Source of the DNA: an uncultured Veillonella sp.
GTDB taxonomy: Bacteria > Bacillota > Negativicutes > Veillonellales > Veillonellaceae
Assembly (NCBI RefSeq): GCF_900545795.1
Contig: NZ_URAR01000004.1
Coordinates: forward strand, 76,014 to 140,013
DNA length: 64,000 nt
Reading direction: 5' to 3'
Made by a program: the position numbers and the translations under genes. The notes beneath the pieces are model-generated. The model saw only the letters and a list, made by a program, of their open reading frames with translations. It was not told where the DNA came from and ran no database searches. Positions 17,401 to 25,823 of the stretch are shown piece after piece. Position 1 is the stretch's first letter; the number at the start of each line of letters is the position of its first letter.

Positions 17401-18298
17401 CGATGGAATCGACGAATTTATTAAAGCGAAGCCCTTCTGTGTCATCTACAATGCTACCAGTCACAATTGCAGAGCCAGACTTTAACTCTCGCGCTACTAC
17501 TTCCAAAGGCATGCCTTCAAAGACTAAATTGCGGCCCCCTTCTGGTTGCGATGCAATCGTCACTACTGGCCCTGTAATAGCTGGACCAATAACCATGCCT
17601 GGGTCGGTAACATCTTTTTTCTTGCGATAGCCCTTGCCTTTGCCGCTACCACCTTGCCAACCGGCACCAGGAATGGCTGCCGTGGAAGGAGCTGGTACAT
17701 AATCACAAACTACTGGTGAATTGTCAGTACTTAAATCTATTTCATCGTCAGAAAAAGATACGAATTCATCGGAGAAAAGAAAATCATCTGCTGACTCGAA
17801 GCCTTCATATAAAATCTGACCTTTTATGGCATCAGGAGGCGCACTAATAGAATAGCCACCATAATTAGCATTCGCTTCGCTATATACGCCGACTATATTA
17901 TGTACATCCTCTTCTTCAATAAAACCATAACTGTCAAATTCATTACCTTCTGGGTAATCATCATAATCCGGCATAAGGCCCTTTTGTTTGCGCAAATACT
18001 CGATTTCTTCAATGAGCTCGCCTACGCCACAGCCGCCAGCATAATAATATTCTGTCATGGTGTGGTCGTGAATCCCTTCGTACTCCCAAATATAGGAACA
18101 CATATTAGAATCCTTTAAAGGCACCGCATCAAATGATACATGCTTTTCCTTATACCAAGCTTCTAGTTTAGCTTTTAAAGCATTAAAATTCTCAAACGAC
18201 GAATCAACTTGCTTTATTTGAATTTGCTCTTTAGTAGATTCAATTAGAACAGCAGCCTTATTCTTCTTTTTAGGCACTATATGATAACGTATTGCCAT
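14477..18298 (-). CDS. polC: DNA polymerase III alpha subunit, PolC type, lacking the embedded exonuclease
   Basis: Replicative polymerase. Regions in order: a divergent N-terminus (1-250) with an acidic and Gly-rich linker near 170-225; an OB-like segment; a PHP domain from 356 (HLHTKMS; DHG at 392-394; YGVEAYLID at 415-423; GSACEAGEL); a four-Cys zinc site at 731-759; the polymerase core with GSRGSVGSSF and PDIDLNF (784-790, metal-binding Asp 785 and 787) and LDILGHD (909-915); and a C-terminal HhH segment. In ordinary PolC a 3'-5' exonuclease of about 165 residues interrupts the PHP domain after the YGVEA motif. Here VEAYLIDNEESTKRYHIILL runs straight through, and the total of 1273 is shorter than the usual 1430-1460 by about that amount. 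The PHP metal ligands look intact. Confidence 0.95.
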   Translation of the reverse strand: MAIRYHIVPKKKNKAAVLIESTKEQIQIKQVDSSFENFNALKAKLEAWYKEKHVSFDAVPLKDSNMCSYIWEYEGIHDHTMTEYYYAGGCGVGELIEEIEYLRKQKGLMPDYDDYPEGNEFDSYGFIEEEDVHNIVGVYSEANANYGGYSISAPPDAIKGQILYEGFESADDFLFSDEFVSFSDDEIDLSTDNSPVVCDYVPAPSTAAIPGAGWQGGSGKGKGYRKKKDVTDPGMVIGPAITGPVVTIASQPEGGRNLVFEGMPLEVVARELKSGSAIVTGSIVDDTEGLRFNKFVDSIDVAKDIVKQIGKAQCIQVCGDVEMDERFERDFVLKLRSAKLIKKDTMRKEHREDSRVELHLHTKMSDKDALVTVSDLLKTVKAWGHPAVAITDHGVIQAFPEAQKVAKDLGVKVIYGVEAYLIDNEESTKRYHIILLAKNIVGLRNLYKLVTLSHLNYFSRRPRLPREVIEQHREGIIIGSACEAGELMQAIVQGDSKERLLEIASFYDYLEIQPICNNRFLIRKGLVPDDDALIQMNKTVVELGDYLQKPVVATCDVHYLNPEDKIYREIMLTATGFPDAKEQPDLHLRTTDEMLKEFEYLGEEKAYEVVVTNSRMINDQIDTLYPVPSDKITYSPQIDGADEALSDMCYKKAQEIYGDPLPPVVKERLEYELERIIGNGYGVLYYIAHKLVKKSLDEGYLVGSRGSVGSSFVATMADITEVNPLPPHYICPNCKHSQFFEKGEYAGGFDLPRANCPECGTPMHTNGHDIPFAIFMGFNGDKVPDIDLNFSGDYQPKAHKYTEELFGRDNVFRAGTIGTIAEKTAMGYVRKYAEINGKQYRKSFIMKLAKGFTKVKNTTGQHPGGIMVCPRNIDIHHFTPVQHPANKKDSGIITTHFDYHSFEGRITKLDILGHDDPTIIRMLEDITGVDIQSIPFDDPETLSLFSSTKAIGLTPEQLMGDKVASLAVPECGTGFVRRMLEDSKPKCFSDIVRISGFSHGTNVWLNNAQTLITSGTCKLNEAISTRDDIMNFLMQRDIKPLTAFSVMENVRKGKGIEKKNSQGEVTTNYEEQMREGGIPDWFIDSCKKISYLFPRAHAVAYVMMAFRIAWFKINYPLAFYAAYFSIRAKSFDVKIMQRDLDGQKAEFMRLKAVVDEAKKFNKNCNKEEDMMSALEVSMEMIQRGFKFMPPDLLKSDARRFKLEDGQLLPPFLAIDSLGEKVADAIVEEREKRPFTSIRDLRRRCGVSQTIIDKMKEIHCITDLPEDEQISLFG

Positions 18299-18322
18299 TT
18301 TCTATTTGCCCCTACTTTCTAC

Positions 18323-19726
18323 TTAATTTGTCTTTTCACCCTCATCAGACTTGGACTTCTCATCCTTGTTAGCGTCTTTAGTAGCCTCTTTGTCACTCGC
18401 TTTAGCCGGTGGTGCATTTTTAGGCTTAATAATTACTGAATCCACTGGATCATAGGTAGAATCAAAAGTATCTGTACTTACTTGACCATTTTTATGTGTT
18501 ACAGTCACGGTTGTCGTCATAGTCAGTCCATCATGACCAGCTACTTGCACTTCTTCCTTCGTAGCATTAGGATCAATGCGCTCTTCTGTTTTGTGTGGTA
18601 ATACAGTGCCATCACTTACTGTAACTGATGCTGATACGGGCTCATCTTCTTTGTGACCAAGAATAGTAATAACTAAGGTATCGCCTGCTGTATGAGCCAT
18701 TACATACACTGGGTGACTATATGGATTTTTAAATACAAAGTCTAAATATCCATAAGCTACTGTGGCATCTCGACCAGCTGGAATATAGCCTACTGGCGCA
18801 AAATGAGTAGTTCGCTCCTCAATAGTCATACCGCTTAATAAAGCTGTATTAAATAAAGTGGAGCTTACCTGACAAATGCCCCCTCCAATACCAGGAACTA
18901 ATTTGCCATCCATAAAGACTGGCGCATCATCATATCCTGCTTCAGCGGTGCGTTCGCCAACAATTTCATTAAAAGAAAACACACCATTAGGCGGTAAAAT
19001 AACATTGTTAATCTTATCAGTGGCAATCTGTATATTATGTGTTCGACTCGTATCCCCAGAGTTAAAGCTTGTTTCATAGGTTCCTAGAATAGTCGTAATA
19101 CCTTCTAAGTCCTTAGCAACAATCTTAGGCTTTGCTTGATCATCAATAACTAGCTCAATTTGACTTACACTGCCAGAATTTAACTGCTCTTGGAATTTCT
19201 TAATCGTCTTCTCCACATCTAAACGTCTGCCTAACGTCTCTTTGTGAAGCACAACCTGACCTTGCTCTACTGTTAAATACGCATCGTGGCCATCTTTAGC
19301 AAACTCCTTATTATACGCTTGTAATATGCTCTCTAGTTTAGGCATGTTTATGTCATAAATGATAGTTCGCTTTACAGGGTTAACTAAAGCCTGCCAACGG
19401 CTATTAACATATTCTACAGTATTGTCTTCATAGCCATAAGCTAACAAACTATCCACTGTTTTTTTAATATTCGGGGTTATCCCTAATTCCTCTAAACTAT
19501 AATAATGGGTTACACCCTCTTTATTTTTAATAGCAATCTTTTGTAATTGTTTAGTTGCTTCTTCCTGAATAATCTCTGGCAATTCATCTTTAGAAACTTG
19601 TGAAACATTGCGGTCTCCTAAATACGTGCCATAAATAGTATTCCCTGTAGGATATAAAAAAGCCCCTACAGAAATCCCCACTACACCTAATATACTACCA
19701 ACTAAAAGACTTACTTTTTTCTTCAT
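18323..19726 (-). CDS. VanW family protein with peptidoglycan-binding-like domain
   Basis: A 467-residue envelope protein of unknown biochemical function. An N-terminal membrane segment (VSLLVGSILGVVGISVGAFL) is followed by a PG_binding_4-like region (about 60-220), the VanW domain with NGVFSFNEIVGERT, GGGICQVSSTLFNTAL and YGYLDFVFKNP, a G5-like C-terminal region, and a Lys/Asp/Glu-rich tail. The anchor suggests an extracytoplasmic location. It lies 24 bases upstream of polC and may be co-transcribed with it. VanW is named after vancomycin-resistance clusters, but no such cluster is present here. Confidence 0.88.
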   Translation of the reverse strand: MKKKVSLLVGSILGVVGISVGAFLYPTGNTIYGTYLGDRNVSQVSKDELPEIIQEEATKQLQKIAIKNKEGVTHYYSLEELGITPNIKKTVDSLLAYGYEDNTVEYVNSRWQALVNPVKRTIIYDINMPKLESILQAYNKEFAKDGHDAYLTVEQGQVVLHKETLGRRLDVEKTIKKFQEQLNSGSVSQIELVIDDQAKPKIVAKDLEGITTILGTYETSFNSGDTSRTHNIQIATDKINNVILPPNGVFSFNEIVGERTAEAGYDDAPVFMDGKLVPGIGGGICQVSSTLFNTALLSGMTIEERTTHFAPVGYIPAGRDATVAYGYLDFVFKNPYSHPVYVMAHTAGDTLVITILGHKEDEPVSASVTVSDGTVLPHKTEERIDPNATKEEVQVAGHDGLTMTTTVTVTHKNGQVSTDTFDSTYDPVDSVIIKPKNAPPAKASDKEATKDANKDEKSKSDEGEKTN

Positions 19727-19870
19727 GATTTACTCCATACTATAAGTCAAATGTCCTAACTTACGCACAATATTTTGTATATACTTCTTAGCTTGTGCAA
19801 ATATTTTACATATACTGCTCAGTACATTATTTACAATGCATAATTTAGTACATACATTTAAATGCTTATA

Positions 19871-20842
19871 TTATTCTGCGCAATAAGCTAAACATAGATC
19901 TTTAAAATACGCTAAATCCCCTTCACCACGCCGCGATTGACGCATAATTTCATACAAACCACGCAATAAATTGGCTATACCTCGCGTAGAAATACGTCGA
20001 CTTTGCTGGTACGCCAATTTAATAGGATAGGCTTTTACACTCGAGCCCTGGCTTTTAAAATAATCCTGTACTTGCCGTTCAGTCATGCCTTGACTGGCAC
20101 ATTCATTCACCATGAGCTGCAAGCGCAACTGCCCTTCTATATATGACATAGCGCGGTCTACTTCCTTATATTGTAACATATAGGGAAATAAAGACATCAA
20201 AGTATCTACCTTACGATTAAATAAGGCTTCTTTAAATAAAAATATATTCTTCGCACTAAAATCACTGCCATTTTCTAGTAAAAATTCGCGACTAATGGTC
20301 GACTTCGGTGGCAATAATAAAAAATATCTGTCAAACTCAGTACGCATAAAAGCGACTGGCACATCCTGCCACAATTCTAGCAAATGACTCATATATTCAG
20401 CCCCATCAGGACTTAGACTATAGCCCTTCGACTTACAATACTGCATAATCCAGTGTAATAAGGCATCCCCTTTGAGGCGAGCACATTCAGTGGAAGGAAT
20501 GGATTTTAAAAATTGACTATTAGCTTTTATCCTTTTATCAACCTCATCATGATAAATAATAAGCACCGGATTATCGCCAGTATAGTTCAATAAAATATCA
20601 TATACTCGTTGCCACTCTTCACTTACTTTTTTACCCGCTTTAGCAAAAATAGGTGGATTTATTACACAGTATACGGCTGGCTCTGCAAAGAGCGAGTCAG
20701 CGCTAAGCACCTCGCTAATAGCACTGGCTCCGAGCTCATCATTAAGCATCTGCGCAGGCATAGACTTATACTTGTTAAGAAAGGCTATTTTCTTTTCTTC
20801 TATAAGTTGTGATTCATCACCATATAGTAGTTCTACTGCCAT
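19871..20842 (-). CDS. holA: DNA polymerase III delta subunit
   Basis: The clamp-loader subunit that opens the beta clamp. The 323-residue protein has the HolA pattern: MAVELLYGDESQLIEEKKIA at the N-terminus, LIIYHDEVDKRIKANSQFLK in the first domain, and the C-terminal helical collar region YPIKLAYQQSRRIS. The normal position of holA directly downstream of comEC, as here (9-base gap), supports the call. GGAGGGGCT precedes the ATG. Confidence 0.9.
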   Translation of the reverse strand: MAVELLYGDESQLIEEKKIAFLNKYKSMPAQMLNDELGASAISEVLSADSLFAEPAVYCVINPPIFAKAGKKVSEEWQRVYDILLNYTGDNPVLIIYHDEVDKRIKANSQFLKSIPSTECARLKGDALLHWIMQYCKSKGYSLSPDGAEYMSHLLELWQDVPVAFMRTEFDRYFLLLPPKSTISREFLLENGSDFSAKNIFLFKEALFNRKVDTLMSLFPYMLQYKEVDRAMSYIEGQLRLQLMVNECASQGMTERQVQDYFKSQGSSVKAYPIKLAYQQSRRISTRGIANLLRGLYEIMRQSRRGEGDLAYFKDLCLAYCAE

Positions 20843-20851
20843 AGCCCCTCC

Positions 20852-23518
20852 TTACAATAAAAAATCCGGGATAATATAAGCTCCCGTCATATATACCTTA
20901 TCATCAGCAGGATCAATTTCTCGTCCCCCATACGAAGGACTGAAAACCAACGCCTCTACAAAAGGAAATTCTTCCATCTTTAGTAGCCATCCGGGATCTG
21001 CCGTGCCAAGAATTATTAATTTATCCTCATCTAATTTTAAAGTCTTTTTACCCGTTTGTCTATGACTGAATAAATACGATTTAGTCATACCTACTACGTG
21101 CAATACGTCTGTCTTTTCAAGCAGTACATCATCTAATTGGGCCGTCTCTCCCACTTGCCAAACCTGACTTTTTAATTGGGTTATTCGCGCCTTACTACAT
21201 TTTAAATCACTTACTAATTTAACTTCTTCAGAAAGGTCTGCTCCAGGTCTTAATACATTGACTTCTTGCGTATTGACTTCTTGCGTAGGTCCTGTTATAT
21301 CCGAGTAGTCTTCAGAATATAAACTGTATATCTTACCCTTAGCTAATATGCTGCCATCTAAATGCGGTGAATCTTTAAAAATTATTGCCTCAGGCTTAGT
21401 AATACCATAGTAATGACATGCATTAACTATACTTGCGCGACTATATGAGGATAAGTCTTTTTTATTCAACTCCATATAAACCACAGCCGTAGGTTTACTG
21501 AAATATTCTTTTCTTAATACAATTATGCCTGCTCCTCTACTAAGCGGCACTGTATGAATTTGTATAGCGCCAGCTTCCCATAAACCGATATTAGCCGAAC
21601 AAAGTAAAAACACTAAGGAAAGATAGAGCATATATTCATGGATAAATCTTCGCCTAGCTACATACTTCATACTATAATAGAGACCATACAAAAGCATGCT
21701 ATACAAAAGCCAGCGCCCTAAAGATAGGGCCGCACTCCAATACACCATGCCTGGCATCATGGCAATCGTTTCATTTAAAAATAAAGCTAGTTGTAAAACT
21801 AAAGCAAGTAAACTCCAACACCAGCCCACAAGGCTACCTAAGCCTAATACAGTGAGTATAGACGTGATTAAAAGTAAAGCTAGAATCCCTATAATAGCTA
21901 AATCTAATAAAGGCGCCACTATTATAGCTGCTAAGAGAGAGCCAAAGCCTAATATATGAAAATAATATAATTGCAGTGGCAGAATTAGTAGCTGTGCACT
22001 TATGCATAAACTAATAGGCCCCATAATGTAAGGCATGCCTTTCGGCAAACTTTGATATAAAGGTCTAGCAAAAAGTATGATGCCATAGGTAGCGCCAAAG
22101 GAAAGCTGAAAGCTTATATCAAAAAGCTGTAATGGATCATAATATAATAAGCACCACGCACTTATATGTAGGGCTTGTAAGCCAGCATATTCTTTCTTCA
22201 TAATAAGCCCTAGACCCATTACTATCCCCATTAAAGCAGACCGCACAACCGGCGGATTATAACCTACTAATGCACAGTACAGTATGACGATGACAATTGC
22301 ACTATAAGTCGCTTTTATTGAGCTTATTTTACAAATACGACCAAGAAAGAATACAAAGCCGAATAATAAAGCTATATGTGAACCAGATACAGAGAGAATA
22401 TGAATTAAACCTGTTTTAGAAAAAGCACCAATAACCATTTCATCTAGTACACCATACCCACCACCAAGGAGTAAACTTTCACTTAAATGGCTCAATTCTT
22501 CAGGTAAGTACTGTTGTAAAATGGCACTCGCCTCCTTATGAGTATGGGCTAGCCCTCTTTGTATCCAGTTTGTTAATCTGCTCCCAAGACCTAAAGCCTT
22601 ACCACTAAGAGCTTCTACTTCATCTGCTGTTACTATTCCTTCGCATTCTCCATCATATATACTGCCTACTTGTCCTGCGCTAATATGTCGCGCTCTCATA
22701 TCAATACGCCCTTCTTCTGGCCATACTGACGAAGGTTGCACAGTCCCTTTAATTAACACATAAGAACCAGCTAAAATATCTTCCTGCTCTCCCTTTACAT
22801 ATACTTGTATGGTACCGGAGGCTGGCTTAAATATATTCGTGTTATTGGCACTGCCAGTATTATTTGAACTGTTAATAGTATTAATCGTATTAGTATCAGC
22901 ATTAGTGTTTTTACTAATGTTAGTGTTTATGGTATTGATAGTGTTAGTATTGGTTGTATTGGTTGTATTGGTTGCATTGGTGGTAGAGTTAGTATTATTG
23001 GTGGTCGTAATATTGGTAGTAGTATTATCTTTGAGACCTATAACAGAACCTTTAAGGCGAGTCTCTATATCTCCATTGCGCCTAAACAATTCTGGGCGTG
23101 AATCCACCTGTACTAAATATAGCGCCGGCACTTTCAAATAGCTCATGTCACGCCCCTTGTAAGCATAAATAGACTCTTCCGTGCGACTATAACCTAGTAG
23201 TATCATGCCTAAAGCAACTAATATAAGTCCTATAATATAGGAATAATGAACTTGTCCTCCATGATACACCAACCTATTTTTCCTATTACCATAAATAAAA
23301 CGAGTTCGTTTATTTCGTCCCCAACTACGTATAACTAGCACAGCTAAAAACCAACTAGTCCCTAGAAAGGCATACATGGGCAAAGTAAGCTCATACCATC
23401 TGCCATAAGCAAGACAAATTCCTATACCTAAATGCCACCAACACCAAAAGGCCCATTCTGTGTAAGTAAAATAATAGGCCACTGATATTAGCCACTGCCT
23501 AAAGGGACTTAAATACAT
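20852..23518 (-). CDS. comEC: ComEC/Rec2 DNA-uptake channel with a Thr/Asn-rich insert
   Basis: Inner-membrane channel that carries single-stranded DNA into the cytoplasm in natural transformation. Layout: two or three N-terminal membrane segments (to about 110); an OB-like extracytoplasmic domain interrupted by a low-complexity stretch of almost only Thr, Asn and Ile (164-229); the Competence domain with many membrane segments (GLIHILSVSGSHIALLFG is the family signature); and a C-terminal region of about 240 residues. That C-terminus lies where a metallo-beta-lactamase-like domain normally sits, but no HxHxDH metal motif is visible. Length 888. comEA lies upstream and holA downstream. Confidence 0.9.
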   Translation of the reverse strand: MYLSPFRQWLISVAYYFTYTEWAFWCWWHLGIGICLAYGRWYELTLPMYAFLGTSWFLAVLVIRSWGRNKRTRFIYGNRKNRLVYHGGQVHYSYIIGLILVALGMILLGYSRTEESIYAYKGRDMSYLKVPALYLVQVDSRPELFRRNGDIETRLKGSVIGLKDNTTTNITTTNNTNSTTNATNTTNTTNTNTINTINTNISKNTNADTNTINTINSSNNTGSANNTNIFKPASGTIQVYVKGEQEDILAGSYVLIKGTVQPSSVWPEEGRIDMRARHISAGQVGSIYDGECEGIVTADEVEALSGKALGLGSRLTNWIQRGLAHTHKEASAILQQYLPEELSHLSESLLLGGGYGVLDEMVIGAFSKTGLIHILSVSGSHIALLFGFVFFLGRICKISSIKATYSAIVIVILYCALVGYNPPVVRSALMGIVMGLGLIMKKEYAGLQALHISAWCLLYYDPLQLFDISFQLSFGATYGIILFARPLYQSLPKGMPYIMGPISLCISAQLLILPLQLYYFHILGFGSLLAAIIVAPLLDLAIIGILALLLITSILTVLGLGSLVGWCWSLLALVLQLALFLNETIAMMPGMVYWSAALSLGRWLLYSMLLYGLYYSMKYVARRRFIHEYMLYLSLVFLLCSANIGLWEAGAIQIHTVPLSRGAGIIVLRKEYFSKPTAVVYMELNKKDLSSYSRASIVNACHYYGITKPEAIIFKDSPHLDGSILAKGKIYSLYSEDYSDITGPTQEVNTQEVNVLRPGADLSEEVKLVSDLKCSKARITQLKSQVWQVGETAQLDDVLLEKTDVLHVVGMTKSYLFSHRQTGKKTLKLDEDKLIILGTADPGWLLKMEEFPFVEALVFSPSYGGREIDPADDKVYMTGAYIIPDFLL
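22832..23029 (-). repeat. coding trinucleotide-rich low-complexity tract in comEC
   Basis: About 198 bases of mostly ACT/AAT-type codons encode the Thr/Asn/Ile-rich insert (residues 164-229). Short sub-repeats such as NTINTINTN occur twice. The tract is in frame; changes by multiples of three would alter length without truncation. Confidence 0.8.
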
Positions 23519-23684
23519 ATTACCTCCACAAATACTGTCTGTTCTTGGGACTCCACTATGTGTACAAAAAATATATAAAATTGCATCTTTTTATAATTCA
23601 ACTTAATTTTATAATGCTACATATTTATTTTATACATCTACATACCTCAAAACTCATACGCAATACTTCAAAACTTATAGGCAT

Positions 23685-24254
23685 TTATATAGTGACTTGA
23701 GGAGCTAATTTTTTATAAGTAGCCTCACCAATGCCCTTAATATTTTTTAACTCTTCAATCGATTTAAATCCACCATGCTCTTTTCGATAGTCCAAAATTT
23801 TCTTAGCTGTGCCAGGCCCTACACCGGAAAGCGCAATAAGACCTTTCTCGTCGGCTGTATTCAAATTAACTTTTTGTTTTTGCAACAATACTTCTGGATT
23901 ACCTTTAAAATTAAACCCTACATGGATATGACTTCCCACTTCAGCGGTGTCGGCTAAATTTAAACTCTCAACGGCTGCATAAGGTAAAAATCCACCGCAT
24001 AATTGCACAACATCACCTAGCGTAGTGCCTTCTTGAATTTCATATAACCCCGGCGATTCTACAGCTCCCGTAATATATATAAGCCGATTAGATTCTCCTC
24101 CTTTATTCATCTCTTCATTCCCCTTAGCTGCTACGGCCGATCTCTGAGGCGAAGAATTTAATTGCGCATCAGAATCTGCTATAATAGGGCGTAGGACTAA
24201 TACATAAATACCTACAAGAAAAGCTAAGATAAGCCAGAACTTTTTATTTTTCAC
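23685..24254 (-). CDS. comEA: ComEA-type DNA-binding competence protein
   Basis: Extracytoplasmic DNA receptor of transformation. One N-terminal membrane anchor (FWLILAFLVGIYVLVL) is followed by a SLBB-like domain (ITGAVESPGLYEIQEGTTLG) and a C-terminal pair of helix-hairpin-helix motifs (VNLNTADEKGLIALSGVGPG, FKSIEELKNIKGIGEATYKK). The frame is open back to 24353 with ATGs at 24353, 24314 and 24290. I prefer the GTG at 24252-24254, because AAAGGA lies 9 bases upstream and it places the anchor right after the start; it also leaves room for a promoter for the divergent peptidase gene. The start is uncertain. Confidence 0.85.
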   Translation of the reverse strand: MKNKKFWLILAFLVGIYVLVLRPIIADSDAQLNSSPQRSAVAAKGNEEMNKGGESNRLIYITGAVESPGLYEIQEGTTLGDVVQLCGGFLPYAAVESLNLADTAEVGSHIHVGFNFKGNPEVLLQKQKVNLNTADEKGLIALSGVGPGTAKKILDYRKEHGGFKSIEELKNIKGIGEATYKKLAPQVTI

Positions 24255-24399
24255 AGTGTCACGTCCTTTACTGTCATAATAATGATTCATATAAATAAGT
24301 TCATGGCGCGTCATTGGATTACCTATGTATTCACTCCAATAAGAAGCATTCACTCTATAGGTATCTTTTATTTTATTTTGAAAGGAATTAATATATACA

Positions 24400-25629
24400 A
24401 TGGAATTACAACGTTTACAAGCCTATGCACAGGCCTTATTAAAAACAGGGGTTAATTTACAAACTGAACAAACTCTAGTTATTTCAGTTGATGTAGAAAA
24501 TCACAAGTTTGTTGAAATCGTCGCTGACGAAGCTTATAAATTAGGTGCCAAAGAAGTGGTTATTAATTGGCGTTCTACTCCAATTAGCAAGCTTCGTTTG
24601 CTCCATGGCGCACAGGAAGTATTGGAGTCCCCAGCACCTTGGATTCCAAGTTACTACAAAACCTATGTAGATGATAAAGCTGCCTTCCTCTCGCTCATTA
24701 GCGCTAATCCAACAGCCATGAAAGGTGTTCCATCAGAGCGAATGGCCACTCAATCTCGCGCGCTAAACAAAGTGCTCTCCTTCTACCATGATGCCATTAT
24801 GGACTCTACACTCACTTGGTGTGTAGCCTCTGTAGCGACCTTGCGTTGGGCTAATCTACTCGGCTTTACTGGCACAGATGAAGAAAAAGTAGATGCGCTT
24901 TGGAGTCATGTATTTACACTTTGCCGTCTCGAAGGTGTTGGTGAAGAGAATACCCTAGATAAACACTTAGGACGTCTCAAAAAACGTACCGAAGCACTTA
25001 ATGCACATCAATTTACAGAGCTCCATTACACTTGCTCTAATGGTACTGATTTAGTCGTAGGCCTTCCTAAGAACTATCTCTGGCAGGGCGGTGCCGAGGC
25101 ATCAAAATCCGGTGTTATCTTTGATGCTAATATCCCTACTGAGGAAGTATTCTCAGCTCCTCAATATGACAATGTGCACGGCAAAGTATATAGCACAAAA
25201 CCATTAATTTACCAAGGCAATCACATCGACGAATTTTGGTTTGAATTCAAAAATGGTAAAATTGTAGACTATGATGCTAAAGAAGGTAAGGAATATTTAA
25301 CAAAGCTCATCGAAACCGACGAAGGATCCTCCTACCTTGGCGAACTCGCTTTAGTAGACCACTATTCACCAATTAGCCAATCCAATCGAATCTATTTTGA
25401 AACACTTTATGATGAAAATGCTTCCTGCCACTTAGCGATTGGTGCTGCCTATCCAACATGCTTAAAAAATAGTGATGGCCTCACTAAAGAACAACTAAAA
25501 GAAGCCGGCTTAAACTACTCTCATAGCCATGTAGACTTTATGATTGGCCATGAAGATATGAATATTGTAGGTACAACTCCTGACGGTGAAACAATTACCA
25601 TTATGGAAAAAGGACGCTTACTTATTTAA
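24400..25629 (+). CDS. M29-family aminopeptidase (AmpS/PepS-like)
   Basis: Cytoplasmic metal-dependent aminopeptidase that trims N-terminal residues from peptides. The 409-residue protein matches the family: LLKTGVNLQTEQTLVISVDV at the N-terminus, TDLVVGLPKNYLWQGG, NIPTEEVFSAPQ with a metal-ligand Glu, and the C-terminal SHSHVDFMIGHEDMNIVG, which supplies His and Asp ligands. It is one of the few plus-strand genes, divergent from comEA, and is followed by a strong terminator. It is probably a single-gene unit. AAAGGAATT lies about 12 bases before the ATG. Confidence 0.92.
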   Translation: MELQRLQAYAQALLKTGVNLQTEQTLVISVDVENHKFVEIVADEAYKLGAKEVVINWRSTPISKLRLLHGAQEVLESPAPWIPSYYKTYVDDKAAFLSLISANPTAMKGVPSERMATQSRALNKVLSFYHDAIMDSTLTWCVASVATLRWANLLGFTGTDEEKVDALWSHVFTLCRLEGVGEENTLDKHLGRLKKRTEALNAHQFTELHYTCSNGTDLVVGLPKNYLWQGGAEASKSGVIFDANIPTEEVFSAPQYDNVHGKVYSTKPLIYQGNHIDEFWFEFKNGKIVDYDAKEGKEYLTKLIETDEGSSYLGELALVDHYSPISQSNRIYFETLYDENASCHLAIGAAYPTCLKNSDGLTKEQLKEAGLNYSHSHVDFMIGHEDMNIVGTTPDGETITIMEKGRLLI

Positions 25630-25651
25630 AGTTAAAAATATACATATAAAA

Positions 25652-25714
25652 ATGGAATGAAAACTGACTGCGGTAAAGTAATACTACCTTCAGGTTTCAT
25701 TCCATCTTTTTTTT
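25652..25714 (+). terminator. terminator of the M29 peptidase gene
   Basis: Arms ATGGAATGAAA (25652-25662) and its complement (25695-25705) surround an imperfectly pairing inner part, followed by C and eight T. The GGAATGA/TCATTCC arms resemble those of the terminator at 8042-8131. Confidence 0.85.
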
Positions 25715-25823
25715 GCTAAAATAGGCTAAAAATATTTAAAACTAAGTTTGATTTAACTGCTACTTGGCACTGTAATATAAAAGTCATTTGCTTATACAAT
25801 TCCATCTTGTATGGCGATGAATA

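Noticed and set aside
18323..19726. Vancomycin-resistance gene call based on VanW similarity
   Set aside because: VanW-domain proteins are widespread and no vanH, vanA/B, vanX, vanR or vanS genes are present, so no resistance role is claimed.
22809..23141. A 110-codon plus-strand ORF of mostly Val and Leu opposite comEC
   Set aside because: It is the complement of the Thr/Asn-rich tract; complementing those codons gives Val/Leu-rich sequence automatically.
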